Assembly (NCBI GenBank): GCA_009829735.1
Contig: CM020620.1
Span: forward strand, 19,752,020-19,816,019
From: Pyropia yezoensis
Lineage: Eukaryota > Rhodophyta > Bangiophyceae > Bangiales > Bangiaceae
Length of the DNA: 64,000 nucleotides
Reading direction: 5' to 3'
Part shown: positions 11,699 through 22,105 of the stretch, in pieces
How the letters are laid out: every line of letters starts with the position of its first letter
How positions within the stretch are numbered: the first letter of the stretch is position 1
The notes under the pieces: model-generated
What the model was told of the DNA's origin: nothing
Databases searched by the model: none
What the model saw: only the letters and a program-made list of their open reading frames with translations
Translations under genes and position numbers: made by a program

Positions 11699-13209
11699 GT
11701 AACTGGAGCACCACGTACCACAGTCTCGATGAACAGTTGATAGTCTAGAGGAGGAGAGACGCGCTGTCCTTTGGACAGACCTGTACTTATGTGTTGCCCC
11801 TTGTAGTAGAAACATGACGCCTGCTGTCACAGCCGCCTTGTTCCCGTTTCAACACAGAACTTGTGTTATTCAGTGTGGGGGGCGTCACCCAACGAATCAA
11901 CACCTGAGCAATTCTGTTCTGGATCAGCCAGTCCTCCGTATACATATCCGGCCTGTTTTCATGGCACGCTTGATCCTGGGGGGGGCATACAGTACTGTAC
12001 ACCAGCTCTCGACGTCACGCACGACCCCGACGGCGATCCTGCGCGCCAGGTCCCCTTATTGTGAACGCCAGCACTGGCGGGCGCCATATCTCTGCTGTGC
12101 CGCCTGCCACCCACCTGACGGCCGCTACCATTCACCGGGCCCCCCTAAGCGTTAGCCACTGCATGGCGGCGCCGCCCCCCTTCGCCGACGGCCGCTGCCG
12201 TCCGCCGTCGCCCCCCTTTGTCGCCGGGTGCGGCCTGCCTTCCGCGGCGCCCCCCCGACGGCGTTTACTTCCTGCCGCCGGCTTCCCCCTGGTGGCGGCC
12301 GCCTTCCTTCTGCCGCTGCCCCGTCCGGTGGGGGCAACTGTCGTCCGCTTGCCCCCCGTCGACAGCGGTGGCGGCCAACGGCCGGCGCCTCCCTCGCAGC
12401 CTGTATTATTTGTCGTCGCCCAGCCGACGGCCGTCGCTGTCATCCGCCGCCACCTCCTTCGTGGCTGCCCCTGTTGTCCGCCGTCACTCAGCCGGTGGAG
12501 GCCCTTGCCCCTCACCGTCCCCCCTCCGGTGGCGGCTGTCGTCCTCCGATGCAATTCCAGCTACGGCCGCTGCCGTCCGCCGCCAGCGCCCCGTGGTGGT
12601 AGCCGCTGCCTGTTCCGTCTGTTCTTCTCGCGGCGGTATCTGTCATCGGTCAACCCCACGCGGCCAACGGCCGCTGATGTCTGCCGCCCCCGCGCGGGCG
12701 ATGGCCGCCCGCCGACGCCCTTCTGGTGGTGACGGCTGCCGTCCTTCCGACGGCGGCCGTTGCCTTTTGCTGTCCTTGCGCCACTAGCGGCCGCTGCCCC
12801 ACGAGGCCAGCAGGCAACAGCCGCTGCTGTGTCGCCCCCCCCCTGTGGTGGTGCTATGCTTTTTGCCATCCGCCGCCGGCCGCCATCGTTCGGCGCCGCC
12901 CTTGCGATAGCGGCCGTTGTGTTTCCCGCGGCGCCTCCCTCGCGGACGCCACGGCCGCATGGCCGCACCTCTGTAACGACGCCATTAGGCGGTCATGCGG
13001 GCGTCCGCCGTGGCAGTTGTGCTGCTCACCCCGTCGCCACCCCCTCCACCGTCTAGCGACGGGGATACTGTCAGTGCCGCAGCTGCAGCCACCGTCGCCG
13101 TCACCGCCGCCGCCGCCACTACCGCGGCCACCACTGCTGCCGGCGTCAGCCCCACCAATCACGTCAACATTCCGCCCAGTGCGGGTGCGCACGGAGCCAA
13201 CGCCACAGC
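11699..13209. other. GC-rich low-complexity stretch
   Basis: From about 12060 to 13150 the DNA is a degenerate run of GCC/CGG-rich triplets that stays open in several frames on both strands without any conserved motif. I see no gene. Confidence 0.45.
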
Positions 13210-13965
13210 TCACGCAGGGATGGAAGACATCTTGAAACACACCACCAGCGGCGCAGTTGCGCCTACCGACCCAGTAGCCCCTGACGTTCTCGCAACTGCC
13301 TCTGCCGCCCCTGCACCCGCTGACGTACCCGCGACTGCCTCTGCCGCCGCTGCAGCTGCTGAAGTCCCCGTAAAGGCGTCTGTAGCCCCCTCAGCCCTTG
13401 ACATCCTTAGGTCCTGTGCCGTCTCACCGGATGGCACCAATATCGCCGCCGCTTTCCCGTGAAGTTCGTGGGAGGGGTTGGAAGGCCCCGCCAATGACGC
13501 CTCGGAGGCCTCCAGGACGGCAATCGTGGTTCTACGGGAGGAAGCTGCAGCATAGGCCATGGCGTAGTCGTCGCCGGGCAACCGCCTAGCCTGCAGCGCA
13601 ATGTTTGCTATGCGCTGGGACTTGTCATGCAGAGCGGAGAGCACCGTCTGAAGAGAGTCCGTCACATCGAGCTCGTCTGCCGGCACCTCGACGGGAGCCA
13701 CGGGGGCGTGAGTTCCCTCGCCTGCGTCAGGGCCAGCCGCCGGAACGGTGGATAGGAGCGTTAAAAGGCTGCCGTGACAGCCGCCAGTCCCGCATCCAAC
13801 TCCACCGCTGCCGCCGTTGACGTCCATGGCTGCCGTCCCGGGGAGGGGGGGGGAACAATTATCACTGGAAGTGCCGCACACAAGGGTGGTTCCACCGCAA
13901 CCATGCGCGTTGAGCATGACCACGAGTATTGAATGAGCTCGTACGAACTGGGTGAACGACCGCAT
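13210..13965 (-). CDS. Hypothetical protein, 251 residues
   Basis: I do not recognise this protein. The first in-frame ATG gives 251 residues. A middle segment (VTDSLQTVLSALHDKSQRIA and beyond) looks helical and of ordinary composition, unlike the shadow frames nearby, and the C-terminal part has two to three repeats of an Ala/Gly unit containing AEAVA and GTS. There is no signal peptide, and a Cys/Gly-rich patch lies near residue 50-65. It may be a real small gene, one exon of a larger gene, or part of an old mobile element. Coding status is uncertain. Confidence 0.3.
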   Translation of the reverse strand: MRSFTQFVRAHSILVVMLNAHGCGGTTLVCGTSSDNCSPPLPGTAAMDVNGGSGGVGCGTGGCHGSLLTLLSTVPAAGPDAGEGTHAPVAPVEVPADELDVTDSLQTVLSALHDKSQRIANIALQARRLPGDDYAMAYAAASSRRTTIAVLEASEASLAGPSNPSHELHGKAAAILVPSGETAQDLRMSRAEGATDAFTGTSAAAAAAEAVAGTSAGAGAAEAVARTSGATGSVGATAPLVVCFKMSSIPA

Positions 13966-16405
13966 CGGCACATCTCATGCTTTAAGATGGCTGCCGATGA
14001 GTGAGCTGAGGTACGAGGGAGGGTGGGCTCGTAAAGAGTCGGCGAAAACATCCCGCAGCGCGAAAGCAGCCCACCCTGGTCGAAAGAGGCAGCGTCGGGG
14101 CGCCCAGGCGCGGTGGAAGTCCCCCGGCAGCAGCCGACTCTGACGACTAACAAGTATGGCTGCAGGAGGGCTCGGAGGGCGCATGCCATAGCCCGCACCC
14201 CACCTCGAATGGGAGCACATCGCCAACGCCGTTCTCGCTGTGCCCGCGCCATGGCTTCTTCGTGACCCAGTGCCGGTCACTCAGTACGGGCCGTGGGCCG
14301 CATTTCTCGTGAATTACCAAGGTTCACGAGAAATGCATCTTAATCAAATATAGGTATAATTCGTTTTCTTTTTACGTTTGCCAATGGAACAATACGGATA
14401 CTTCAACAGTTCCTATTAGTGGGGCTGTCAGAGGTTCACCGCATCCCTTCAGTTCATCGCCCGCCCCTCGCGACTCGTGCACCGAACGCGGCTCCAGCAA
14501 CGTCGCCACCTCGGTGGCCGGCGACCGCCAACTCGGTGGCCGGCAACCGCGTCACCCTGCACTCACACAGCGGATGTCGCCAATGCGAACGGGGTCACTC
14601 GACCTTCACAAGTACGGGCCTTCAGCGGACGCTGGTTTTCTCCATCGCTATGACCCCATTGGGCCGACAGTAAGCAAGTCGCAGGTTGTCGGGTCGTGCG
14701 ATTTCATTGGCTGCACTTAACAGTCGACTGCTGACTCCAGCCATGATTGCACTGTGAAGGCCGGTCACGTGATTTCGGTTTCTATCACCTCCTCGCAACC
14801 AGAGGACATGCAACCGAGAGGACATACTACATTTTTCTTTGGCAGAACCTCCCACGCCTCACATTCACCGTCACTAGACCATACGACCGCAGGCTTCTCA
14901 CGCGACCCACCGGGCCGTACATCGGTCCGACCCTTGCGGCCATTGGAACGCGTCGCCACTTCCCATGGCGTGTCCTTCGAGAACCATGCGCAACGATGGC
15001 GCGAGGGAAAGCGACTCGAGGAGACCCTGGGACGAATGGGCGAGAGGGAGGCGAGACGGGATCGTGGACCTGCACCGCCGCCAAAGCACGCCTTTCAGCT
15101 CCCGTCGCGACACACTTCATCCCACCAGCCTGGACGCGATCGCGACAGTTTCAAAGCCCTTCGCGCGCCCAGCAGGATCCTGTGTCCTCCCCTCGTCCCC
15201 ACCGGACCAAAGGCGACGTGTCTGCTGCCTTCTGAACGTGCAGATGAGCACCTGGAGTGCTCCGGGCGGTCGGGCCGACAGACTACGGGAGTGAACGGGG
15301 CGGAGCCGTTGGTCTCGGCCTGGGCGGCTTGCGGCACCATGGTCTGTCGCACATTCGTGTCGCCGGTACCACGCGTGGCCTAGGCGATCCCGCGAACCAG
15401 ACCCGCATAGTTCGGTTTTCCGGCCGCGGAACTGCAGGCTGCTGCAGCACGGGAAAACATCCGGCCCCAACGACCAGTGGCGATTCGCTTCATTTTTGGC
15501 TTCGACTCGTCCGAGAGATTTATTCTGAAGATCTTGAAAAGGGGCATCGAACAACCGCCTCTATTGGACTCAGTGCAGCTTGTTTCCCGTTGGCGAAACC
15601 GGTGTGCCATTCGAGGTATCGTGCTTTTCTTAAAAATGTCCAGACCGCCGGATCGGGCGAACAGGACAGCAACAGGACAGTCTCAGGTGGCCCACTCTGT
15701 CTCGCGTAGAATCATGGCCAATAGCATCGCTCCAAGCGATTGAAGAGGCGGTCAACTGGAACAGAACGTTCACCGGCGGTGTCAACCGCTCGCTATGCAA
15801 GGACCAATCATTTTGGGCAGTTGTTTCGGGTCGCGTCAACCGCTCTCATGCCTGGACCAACCAATCTTTGCGGTTATGACTCCGTCTGTCACCAGATCTG
15901 TCCCAATCGGCGTGGCGCCCGCCTGCAGCTGTCGCTACAGCATCTTGCCCGCTGTCACAGCCTTTGACGTACGCGCTCACGCTGGTACGGACGTTTGGGG
16001 TGCTTCGGGGGCTCGCCGCGCAGGGGCGCATCCCGGGGTTAGTGGTGCTGTGCCGGAGGCTCGCGTGGCTGAAAGCGTTGGCGTTTGTACAACGCCTCTT
16101 TAGGCGCGACGCGACGCCCAAGCGGGCGGCGACGGTCCGCCTTGTCGTCCCGGCGGTGACGCTCGCCGTGTCCCCGGCCCTCTTCCTCGTCAGCCGCGCG
16201 CTGTCATCCCGCTAAACCCCCCGCACCCCCCCGCGGTCGTCGGCGGGTCCAGCCACGGGGCCGGCCATCCAGATTACCGGCCACCGCGAGCGTGACGGTT
16301 GGGCGGGCAGCAGGCCGACAACGTTGCGGGCGGCGGGGGGGAGGGGGCACGCTCACGCACCACCCACCCTACCCACACCCGCTTCTTGCCGCGGAGAACG
16401 GCAGC
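13966..16405. other. No supported gene
   Basis: Several overlapping frames of 60-200 residues cover this stretch but none shows a domain. The region contains the perfect hairpin at 14300-14336, with AT-rich DNA just after it. A short hydrophobic frame at 15964-16215 precedes QTRT1 but has no recognisable family. Confidence 0.4.
14300..14336. repeat. Perfect 14-bp hairpin
   Basis: GCATTTCTCGTGAA at 14300-14313 is followed by a 9-base loop and its exact reverse complement at 14323-14336. An AT-rich patch follows immediately. It may be an RNA hairpin or the remains of transposon ends; no gene context settles this. Confidence 0.85.
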
Positions 16406-16539
16406 ATGACGCCCGCCGCTGCTGCTGCCCCGCTGGGTGGTGAGGCAGACCCGTCGACGGCGGCGGCCGCTGCGGCAGCGGCAGCGGCAGCGGCAGCGGC
16501 AGCAGCGTCAGCCATTCTGTCGTGAGGTGGGACCGCGGT

Positions 16540-16573
<34 letters not shown>

Positions 16574-17127
16574 GCGACAGGAAACGGGATAGGGGCGGCG
16601 CTGCCTTGCCCCCCCCCCCCGCGCCTCAGTGGCCCGACGCGGCGCCCGGCTACTCGACGGCCGGCGAGCGCCTCCATGGGAGCCTCGCGTCGCCCGCGCT
16701 GCGGCTCGAGCTCCACGCCACCGCCGGCCGCGCGCGGGCCTGCACGCCGCACCTGCCCGCGCACGGGGCGGCGACGCCCATGTTCATGCCAGTCGGCACG
16801 CAGGCGAGCGTCAAGGGCGTGGCGCCCGCGTGGCTGGCCGACCCCGCCAAGGGAGCACAGGTGGTGCTGGTCAACACCTACCACCTGGGCACCCGCCCGG
16901 GGGGCGCGGTGGTGGACGCGCTCTGCGGCCTGGGCGAGATGATGCGCTGGCCGCGGGGCACCCTCACCGACAGTGGGGACAGATGGTGTCCCTGTCACGC
17001 TTTGCGGTGGTGCCTGAGGAGGGGGTGACGTTCCAGTCGCCCGTGGATGGGCCTGAGATGCTCCTTACCCCCGAGGTGAGCATTGGGATCCAAAACCAGC
17101 TCGGCGCGGACATCATCATGGACCTCG
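16406..17127 (+). CDS. QTRT1: Queuine tRNA-ribosyltransferase catalytic subunit, 5' part (split gene)
   Basis: This is the N-terminal part of the eukaryotic tRNA-guanine transglycosylase, which swaps G34 for queuine in tRNAs with GUN anticodons. Diagnostic stretches are [33 protein letters not shown], the LTDSG motif with the Asp that acts as general base, and [13 protein letters not shown] followed by [11 protein letters not shown]. The start at 16406 (ATG in an Ala-rich leader) joins the conserved frame if a 59-bp intron, 16522-16580 (GTGAGG...ACAG), is removed; the codon split there keeps frame. Two oddities exist. Right after LTDSG about four bases are missing, replacing the family's GGFQ with a frame change. 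At 17121-17127 (GACCTCG) the homology stops abruptly; it resumes 1.87 kb later. The gene is broken unless the first lesion is an assembly error and the insert is spliced out. Confidence 0.85.
16522..16580 (+). other. Putative 59-bp intron in QTRT1
   Basis: The donor GTGAGG directly follows an Ala-rich exon; the intron ends ...GGCGACAG. Removing it joins the ATG-led frame to the conserved frame through a split Ser codon. The length is short for an intron and the sequence is mostly GGC/GAC repeats, so this is a proposal rather than a certainty. Confidence 0.4.
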
Positions 17128-18075
17128 TCGGGTGCCCCTTCCCCGGCCCTCCCCACGGGCGACGTTACCCGGCGGCTCTGGGCGGCGCGTATTATTGTCA
17201 GCGAGCGCCGCAAGGTTCTCGTCTGCCCCATCCCCAAGGCCGCCAACAGCAACTGGAAGTACCTGCTGCGTCGGCTGGAGGGCTACGGTGGCTATGCCAA
17301 CCTGTCCAAGCTCCACAGCCCCGCCCTGTTGGGTCTTCGCTACCTCTCTGACTACTCGGCGGGGGAGGCGGCGGAGTTGCTGGCCGACCCGGCGTACACC
17401 AAGTTTGTGCTTGTACGCGACCCGTACACCTGCCTGCTGTCGGCGTACATGGACAAGATTGCGTCCACGCAGCCGACGTTTGTGCACGCGGAGCTCCGCG
17501 CATTCCTCGCCCACCTCATGGACTGGCGGTGGGTCAAAGCGCGCGTGGCGAGCGTTGGCGGGGGAGGGGGTGCCGGCGGTGGCGCATTGCCCCCGGACGC
17601 TGCCGCTGGGGTTGGGGGCGCGGTACGCGTCGCGGAAGTGGGTGGCGGCGGCGGCAGCGGCGGTGACCGAAACGGTGTCGGCGGTGTGGCCGTCGCTGCG
17701 GGGGGCGTCGGCCGCGGCGGCAGCGGGGGCATCGAGGCGGCGCCGCGCCCCAGCTTCCGCGCGTTTGTGGACGAGCTCCTCAAGGTCCCTCCCGCGGCTA
17801 TGAACCCCCACTGGGCTCCGCAGTCGCTGCTATGCGGGTTTGGCGAAATGCCCTATGACTTTGTCGGCCGCTTTGAGCGCCTCGCTGCCGACGCGGCGAC
17901 GCTGCTGGCGCACATCGGCGCGCCGCCGGGGGTCACATTTCCGACACAGGCGGAGATTGGGTCGCCCTCGCCGCCGCTGCCAATGCCGACCAGTTGGCCC
18001 TCCACGGTGCGCCGTCTTCACTTCGGCGGGCGGTGGCAATGGCCTGCTGGCGGGTGTGTGCGGTGGCCGCCATAA
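17128..18075 (+). CDS. Carbohydrate sulfotransferase (HNK-1/chondroitin type), 5'-truncated
   Basis: The frame matches the Golgi sulfotransferase family that moves sulfate from PAPS to sugars. The 5'-phosphosulfate site is [17 protein letters not shown] and the 3'-phosphate site is [16 protein letters not shown], with the expected Arg and Ser seven residues apart. Farther on come [22 protein letters not shown] and DFVGRFERL, also typical of the family. A Gly-rich low-complexity block of about 70 residues separates the 3'-phosphate region from the C-terminal half. The usual N-terminal transmembrane anchor and upstream stem are missing, since the conserved region begins almost at the insert border. 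The gene may have lost its 5' end when it entered QTRT1, or use an unseen upstream exon. Sulfated-galactan synthesis would be a natural role in a red alga (inference). Confidence 0.8.
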   Translation, partial: SGAPSPALPTGDVTRRLWAARIIVSERRKVLVCPIPKAANSNWKYLLRRLEGYGGYANLSKLHSPALLGLRYLSDYSAGEAAELLADPAYTKFVLVRDPYTCLLSAYMDKIASTQPTFVHAELRAFLAHLMDWRWVKARVASVGGGGGAGGGALPPDAAAGVGGAVRVAEVGGGGGSGGDRNGVGGVAVAAGGVGRGGSGGIEAAPRPSFRAFVDELLKVPPAAMNPHWAPQSLLCGFGEMPYDFVGRFERLAADAATLLAHIGAPPGVTFPTQAEIGSPSPPLPMPTSWPSTVRRLHFGGRWQWPAGGCVRWPP

Positions 18076-18993
18076 TTTTTGTCGCATGGGCGGCGGTGGT
18101 GCACGTGGCGAGGGGAGCGGGCGTTTGAGGGGGCGGGAGGGACGCCTTTGCCTATCGTGCCCTTCTCCGCTCCCTGGGTCTTATTTTGATGTCTGACTCG
18201 TTCCGACCTGCCCCTCCCTGCTCTCCATGTCTTCTCTGTGTCCTTTCCATGCGTTCCTTGCTCCCTTTGCCTCTATACCCCCTCTCTTTTTTTACGCGCC
18301 GGCAGGGCGGGCTGCCAGCATCCCAATGGACATTATGATTTAAGGGGCTGGGTGCCTGTTTCGTGCTCGTCAGTCTGGGGGGGGGGGCATCGGTATGCAG
18401 GCGAGCGGTCAAGAACTTAGTGGGGGTGGCCGATTGTTAGGCAGGGAAGTGGTCAAGACCACTGTACGGCACCAGAACTGGGTGCGATATGGGGGACTCT
18501 TTTTTGACGCTCCTCCCTTTACTCGCTGCTTGCCATGATTGTTCCTCTCCATCCTGCTTCTTCTGCCTGCTGTCTGCCACCTGTCCACCGCTCTGTCCAC
18601 CACCTTCTCGCCACCCTCTCCCCCCTTTCTAGTAGATCACGTCGGCCTCTTCTTCCCGTGGAGGCGGGTTGGGTGGTGCGGAGTCAGTGTACTGAGCACT
18701 GGGATTTAGACATGTAAATAAAGTGGTGTCTGTCCATCAATGACCAATCCCGGACAACAGCCCAGGAGGCTTCAGAACACTCTTCTCCAGATCTCTTTTT
18801 CTCTCCGCTCCCTCATATCCTTTAGTGGGGTATCTTTGAAGGCTGGTGGCAAGACGTTTTCAAATCCTCCCTCCACGGATATCTCATCTGTCCTTTTCGC
18901 GCTTTTCAGGAAGTGCCGTGAGATGTGAGCCGCGTATGCTTGTACAATTCCCGCCCCGAGAGGGTTGCCCACAATGTGCACGCTCGTGTACGA
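18076..18993. other. 3' flank of the sulfotransferase gene
   Basis: Non-coding by appearance. AATAAA at about 18717-18722 could be the sulfotransferase polyadenylation signal. A pyrimidine-rich stretch ending TTTTCAG near 18909 looks like a 3' splice site but does not join QTRT1 in frame at the conserved position. Confidence 0.5.
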
Positions 18994-19944
18994 GACCTCG
19001 ACGATGCCGTGTCGAGCGTCACGTCGGGCCCTCGCGTCGCCGACGCGGCCGCCCGCACCGTCTACTGGATTGACCGATGCGTCGCGGCGCGCGCCCGGCC
19101 GGCGCGGCAGTCGCTGTTTGGGATTGTGCAGGGCGGGCTGGACCTCCGCCTCCGCGGCAAGTGCGCGGCGGCGCTCGTGGCGCGGGATCTTCCCGGCTAC
19201 GCTGTCGGTGGCCTGTCGGGCGGGGAGGAGAAGGGCTCCTTTTGGCCTGCCGTCGCCGCCAGCCTGGCCGCCCCCCCGCCGGGCAAGCCCTGCTACTGTA
19301 TGGGCGTTGGCTGCGCTGAGTACCTGGTCGTGTGCGTCGCACTTGGTGCCGACATGTTTGACTGCGCCTACCCGGCGCGGACGGCCCGGTTTGGCACCGA
19401 CCTCGTCCCCGGGGGGCTGCTCAAGCTCCGCTCCGCGGCCTGCGCCGCCGACTTTCGGCCTGTCGACTCCACTTGCCCGTGCTCCGCGTGCACCACCTAC
19501 ACCCGGTCGTACCTGCACGCGCTCGCGGGGAGGGGCGGGGAGGGGGTCGCCGTGGCGGGGCAGCTGCTGACGCTCCACAACGTTGCCTACCTCACCGGCC
19601 TGATGCGCCTCGCGCAGACGGCCATCCTGGACGGGGTCTTTCCAGACTGGGTGCGCGCCTTTACGGCCGACCTCTACCCTGGGGGGGACTACCCGCAGTT
19701 GTCATCTGATGCGCTCGCGGCGGCGGGGATCCCCCTGGGGGAGTCAGGGTCTGGCGCTGCCCTGGGGGGGAACGTTGTGGTTGGGTGGGGGGATGGATTG
19801 TGGAGCAGAGAGAAAAGAGGGGGGGGAGGGATGACGGAGCACCCAGCTGTGCTCTCGGCTATCCCGCCAGGCACCCTTCCGCAACGGCGGCGGCGGCACG
19901 GCGCCCCCCGCCCGGCCCTGCCAAGGCGTCCTCACCCTGGTTGA
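18994..19944 (+). CDS. QTRT1: Queuine tRNA-ribosyltransferase catalytic subunit, 3' part (split gene)
   Basis: The C-terminal two thirds of the enzyme is intact and well conserved. DLDDAVSSVTSGPRV opens the piece, followed by the glycine-rich GGLSGGEEKGSFW, then DMFDCAYPARTARFG with the Asp that attacks the tRNA ribose. The zinc site is complete: CPCSAC supplies the cysteines and LTLHN the histidine. The piece continues to AFTADLYPGGDYPQ and ALAAAGIPLG, where orthologues end; about 55 low-complexity residues then follow before the stop, so the true end may lie earlier through splicing. It has no start codon of its own at the conserved border. Together with 16406-17127 it makes one family-length protein apart from the four-base lesion after LTDSG. 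Confidence 0.85.
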   Translation, partial: DLDDAVSSVTSGPRVADAAARTVYWIDRCVAARARPARQSLFGIVQGGLDLRLRGKCAAALVARDLPGYAVGGLSGGEEKGSFWPAVAASLAAPPPGKPCYCMGVGCAEYLVVCVALGADMFDCAYPARTARFGTDLVPGGLLKLRSAACAADFRPVDSTCPCSACTTYTRSYLHALAGRGGEGVAVAGQLLTLHNVAYLTGLMRLAQTAILDGVFPDWVRAFTADLYPGGDYPQLSSDALAAAGIPLGESGSGAALGGNVVVGWGDGLWSREKRGGGGMTEHPAVLSAIPPGTLPQRRRRHGAPRPALPRRPHPG

Positions 19945-20350
19945 CGGGTCGCCCATACTTGTGCCGCGCCGCTTTGGCCCTTCCTTACTTTCCCCCCCTC
20001 TCCATCCTTCTCCTCTGCCCCTCACCCCCCTGTCCAATTTCCGCTTCCCCCCCGCTCGACCGATCCCTTCCGCGGGCCACGGCGGTCTCCCCCGCCGATC
20101 AGGGCGTCCCCCGTGGGCCCGAGCAGCACGCCGCCGCGGGGACCACGTCGGCCGACGCGGCCGCCGACTGCGCTGTCTTCGCCGCCGCCGTCGCTGCGGC
20201 TTCCGTTGCCGCCACGGGCGCGACTGCCGCGATGGCCGTCGCCGCGTTGGCGTCCCCGCAGGCGGCTGCGGCGTCTACTACGCGGCTACCGCCGTGGCAT
20301 CTGCTTCCCACTCTTACGCTCTGTTGCCCTGCCCTCTCGCGTTGGTCGCG

Positions 20351-20351
20351 C

Positions 20352-20382
<31 letters not shown>

Positions 20383-20400
20383 TGCCGCCGCCGCCGCAGC
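20351..20400. repeat. (GCC)n microsatellite
   Basis: A run of GCC triplets with single GCT and GCA variants, just upstream of the dehydrogenase remnant. Confidence 0.85.
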
Positions 20401-20454
20401 CGTCGTCGACACCACATTACCGCTACCACCGCGTTCATACCGTGGCTGCCCGCC

Positions 20455-20995
20455 GTGGCGCACGCGGCGTCCGACGTGGCTCGCGCCGCGGCCGACGCGT
20501 CGGCGGGCATTGGCGCCGCCCTTGCGGTCGAGTATGCGCGCCGGTCGGCCGCCGCCGACGGGGCCGTGGCGCTCCCGCTCCTCGATCGCAACCCTGACCG
20601 CCTGGCCGCGCTTCCTGCCACCGCGTCGGCTGCTGCCGCGTTGGCTGCTGCCACAGCCGCCCGTGCTGCGGCGGCGGCGGCTGCTGGCTCGAGTGTCGGT
20701 GGCGGAAAGCTGCCGCCGGCCGCCCCAGTCCTGCGCCTCCACACGGCAATCTGTGACGTGATCGCAGGCCCCGCGCCCATTGACGCGGCGGTGGACGCGG
20801 CCGAGGCGGCCCGAGGCGGCCGCCAGCAACACCGAGGGCCTGACCACCGTCATCATCAACGCCGGGGTGGGCGTGACGACGCTCCTGAAGGGCTCTTGCT
20901 GGGTGGGCGGCGCGCAGCCCATCCTCCGGGTTAACCTGCTGGGCGCCGTCGCGACGGTCGCGGCGGCGTTGCGGGTTATGAGCAGGCGCCAGTGA
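20455..20995 (+). pseudogene. Short-chain dehydrogenase/reductase remnant
   Basis: One frame carries ASAGIGAALAVEYARR followed by LLDRNPDRLAALPA, matching the Rossmann nucleotide-binding start of SDR enzymes (T-G-x-S-x-G-I-G, then the acidic end of strand 2). A second frame carries TVIINAGVG and RVNLLGAVATV, the family's N-A-G strand and the following helix. The frame changes between them near 20800, at an imperfect duplication of GAGGCGGCC. The stop at 20995 comes before the catalytic Ser-Tyr-Lys region. The first Gly of the binding loop is lost. I read it as a decayed SDR gene, perhaps related to DHRS7-type enzymes; undetected introns are possible. Confidence 0.5.
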
Positions 20996-22105
20996 GGGGC
21001 GCGCTCGATGCGTCGCGCGTGCCGGGCTGTCGAATGCGCTTCTTCAAAGTATGCGCGTAAGGGGGGGGGGGGGCTGCCGCGACAGCATCTCCGACGTGAG
21101 CTGGCTGGCTGCTGCCGTGGTGGTGCCGGAGTGCGGCCGCTTGGCGTGTTGTGCAGAGGGGCAGGGCGTCTGTACAAAGGGGCAGTGGCGCGGTGTTCTC
21201 GTACGAACAGTATGCGTTTTTGTTCTTCTCGCAAGCCTTTCACCGCGGCAGCGCCATGGCGCAGGCGCGGGCGCCACCGTAGGGTTGCCTCGGCGGCCAC
21301 CCGCTACCAAAGAAAGAGAGGCGGTCCCCCGGGATGGTCGCGCGCCCGCGTGCGTCGTGGCGGCACGCAACCCAGATACCTAACCCTTACCGCCGCGGCC
21401 ATCCCGTCAACACCCTGCTGCCTCTCTCCCACCCTTCGCCGCACGAACACACGCCCATCTCTCGCACGCCAGCTGCCCCTCGCCTTGCCACCCAATAGGT
21501 TAGATGGCCCCGAAAGATCTGGTGAAGGACTTAAGCGTGGGCATGCCCATGCCGCGCTTCCCCCCCCCAAAGCGCACGCCCAGGTTGCGCCGCCAATCTG
21601 CCATGCCGTCGGCGGCCACGGGGGAGGACCCCGGCGTTCCCTTGCCAGCCGTGCCGTCACCCCCGTCGCCGGCACCGCCCCCAACGCCAACGCCATTGTC
21701 GCCAATGCCGACGCCGTCAACGCCTCCGTTGACGCCGAGGACCCAGTCGAGGGAGCGGGCCGCGTCGTGCAGAGGCAGCCGGTTCTCCTCCTCCCCGCCC
21801 ATGCCGCTGCGACCGCTGCTGCCGTTGAGACGGCTGCCGCCGCCGCCACCCCTGCTGCCGCCGACGCGGACACTCCCACCACTCCGACGGCCAAGGCCGC
21901 CGCCGCTGCCGCCGCTGCCGCCGCGGCAGCCAACACCCACACAGCCACCCATGCCGGCGGCCGGCCCCAGCACGCTTCACACCGACAGGCTGATACGGAG
22001 GTTCGCCGCGGGAGAGACCCCGCGACCGCGGTGCGACGACGGTGCTGCGGCGGTGAGAAGGGGAGAGGAAGGCCGTACGAAAAAAAACGCGGCCCAAGTC
22101 CGAGA
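20996..22105. other. No supported gene
   Basis: Long Pro/Ala-rich frames on both strands are composition artefacts. A faint continuation of dehydrogenase-like sequence may exist to about 21.3 kb, too weak to annotate. Confidence 0.35.

Larger units (their letters stand above)
17128..19000. other. 1.87-kb insert splitting QTRT1
   Basis: QTRT1 homology ends with IIM plus GAC CTC and picks up with GAC CTC GAC GAT (DLDDAVSS). The 7-mer GACCTCG is present once at each border (17121-17127 and 18994-19000), so removing one copy plus the insert would make the family sequence contiguous. The borders do not give GT-AG at any sliding position that keeps the protein intact. The insert carries a sulfotransferase gene in the same orientation and an AATAAA motif near 18717. 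Possible origins are target-site duplication by an unknown insertion mechanism, microhomology-mediated repair, or a non-canonical intron with repeat-flanked borders. Confidence 0.7.

Noticed and set aside
12061-13235. Overlapping ORFs of 120-220 residues
   Set aside because: Product of degenerate GCC/CGG triplets; no ordered composition or motif.
15964-16215. Small hydrophobic protein upstream of QTRT1
   Set aside because: No family match, no conserved start context, and the opposite strand is equally open.
18772-19578. Minus-strand ORF across the QTRT1 3' part
   Set aside because: It is the shadow of the strongly conserved plus-strand transglycosylase.
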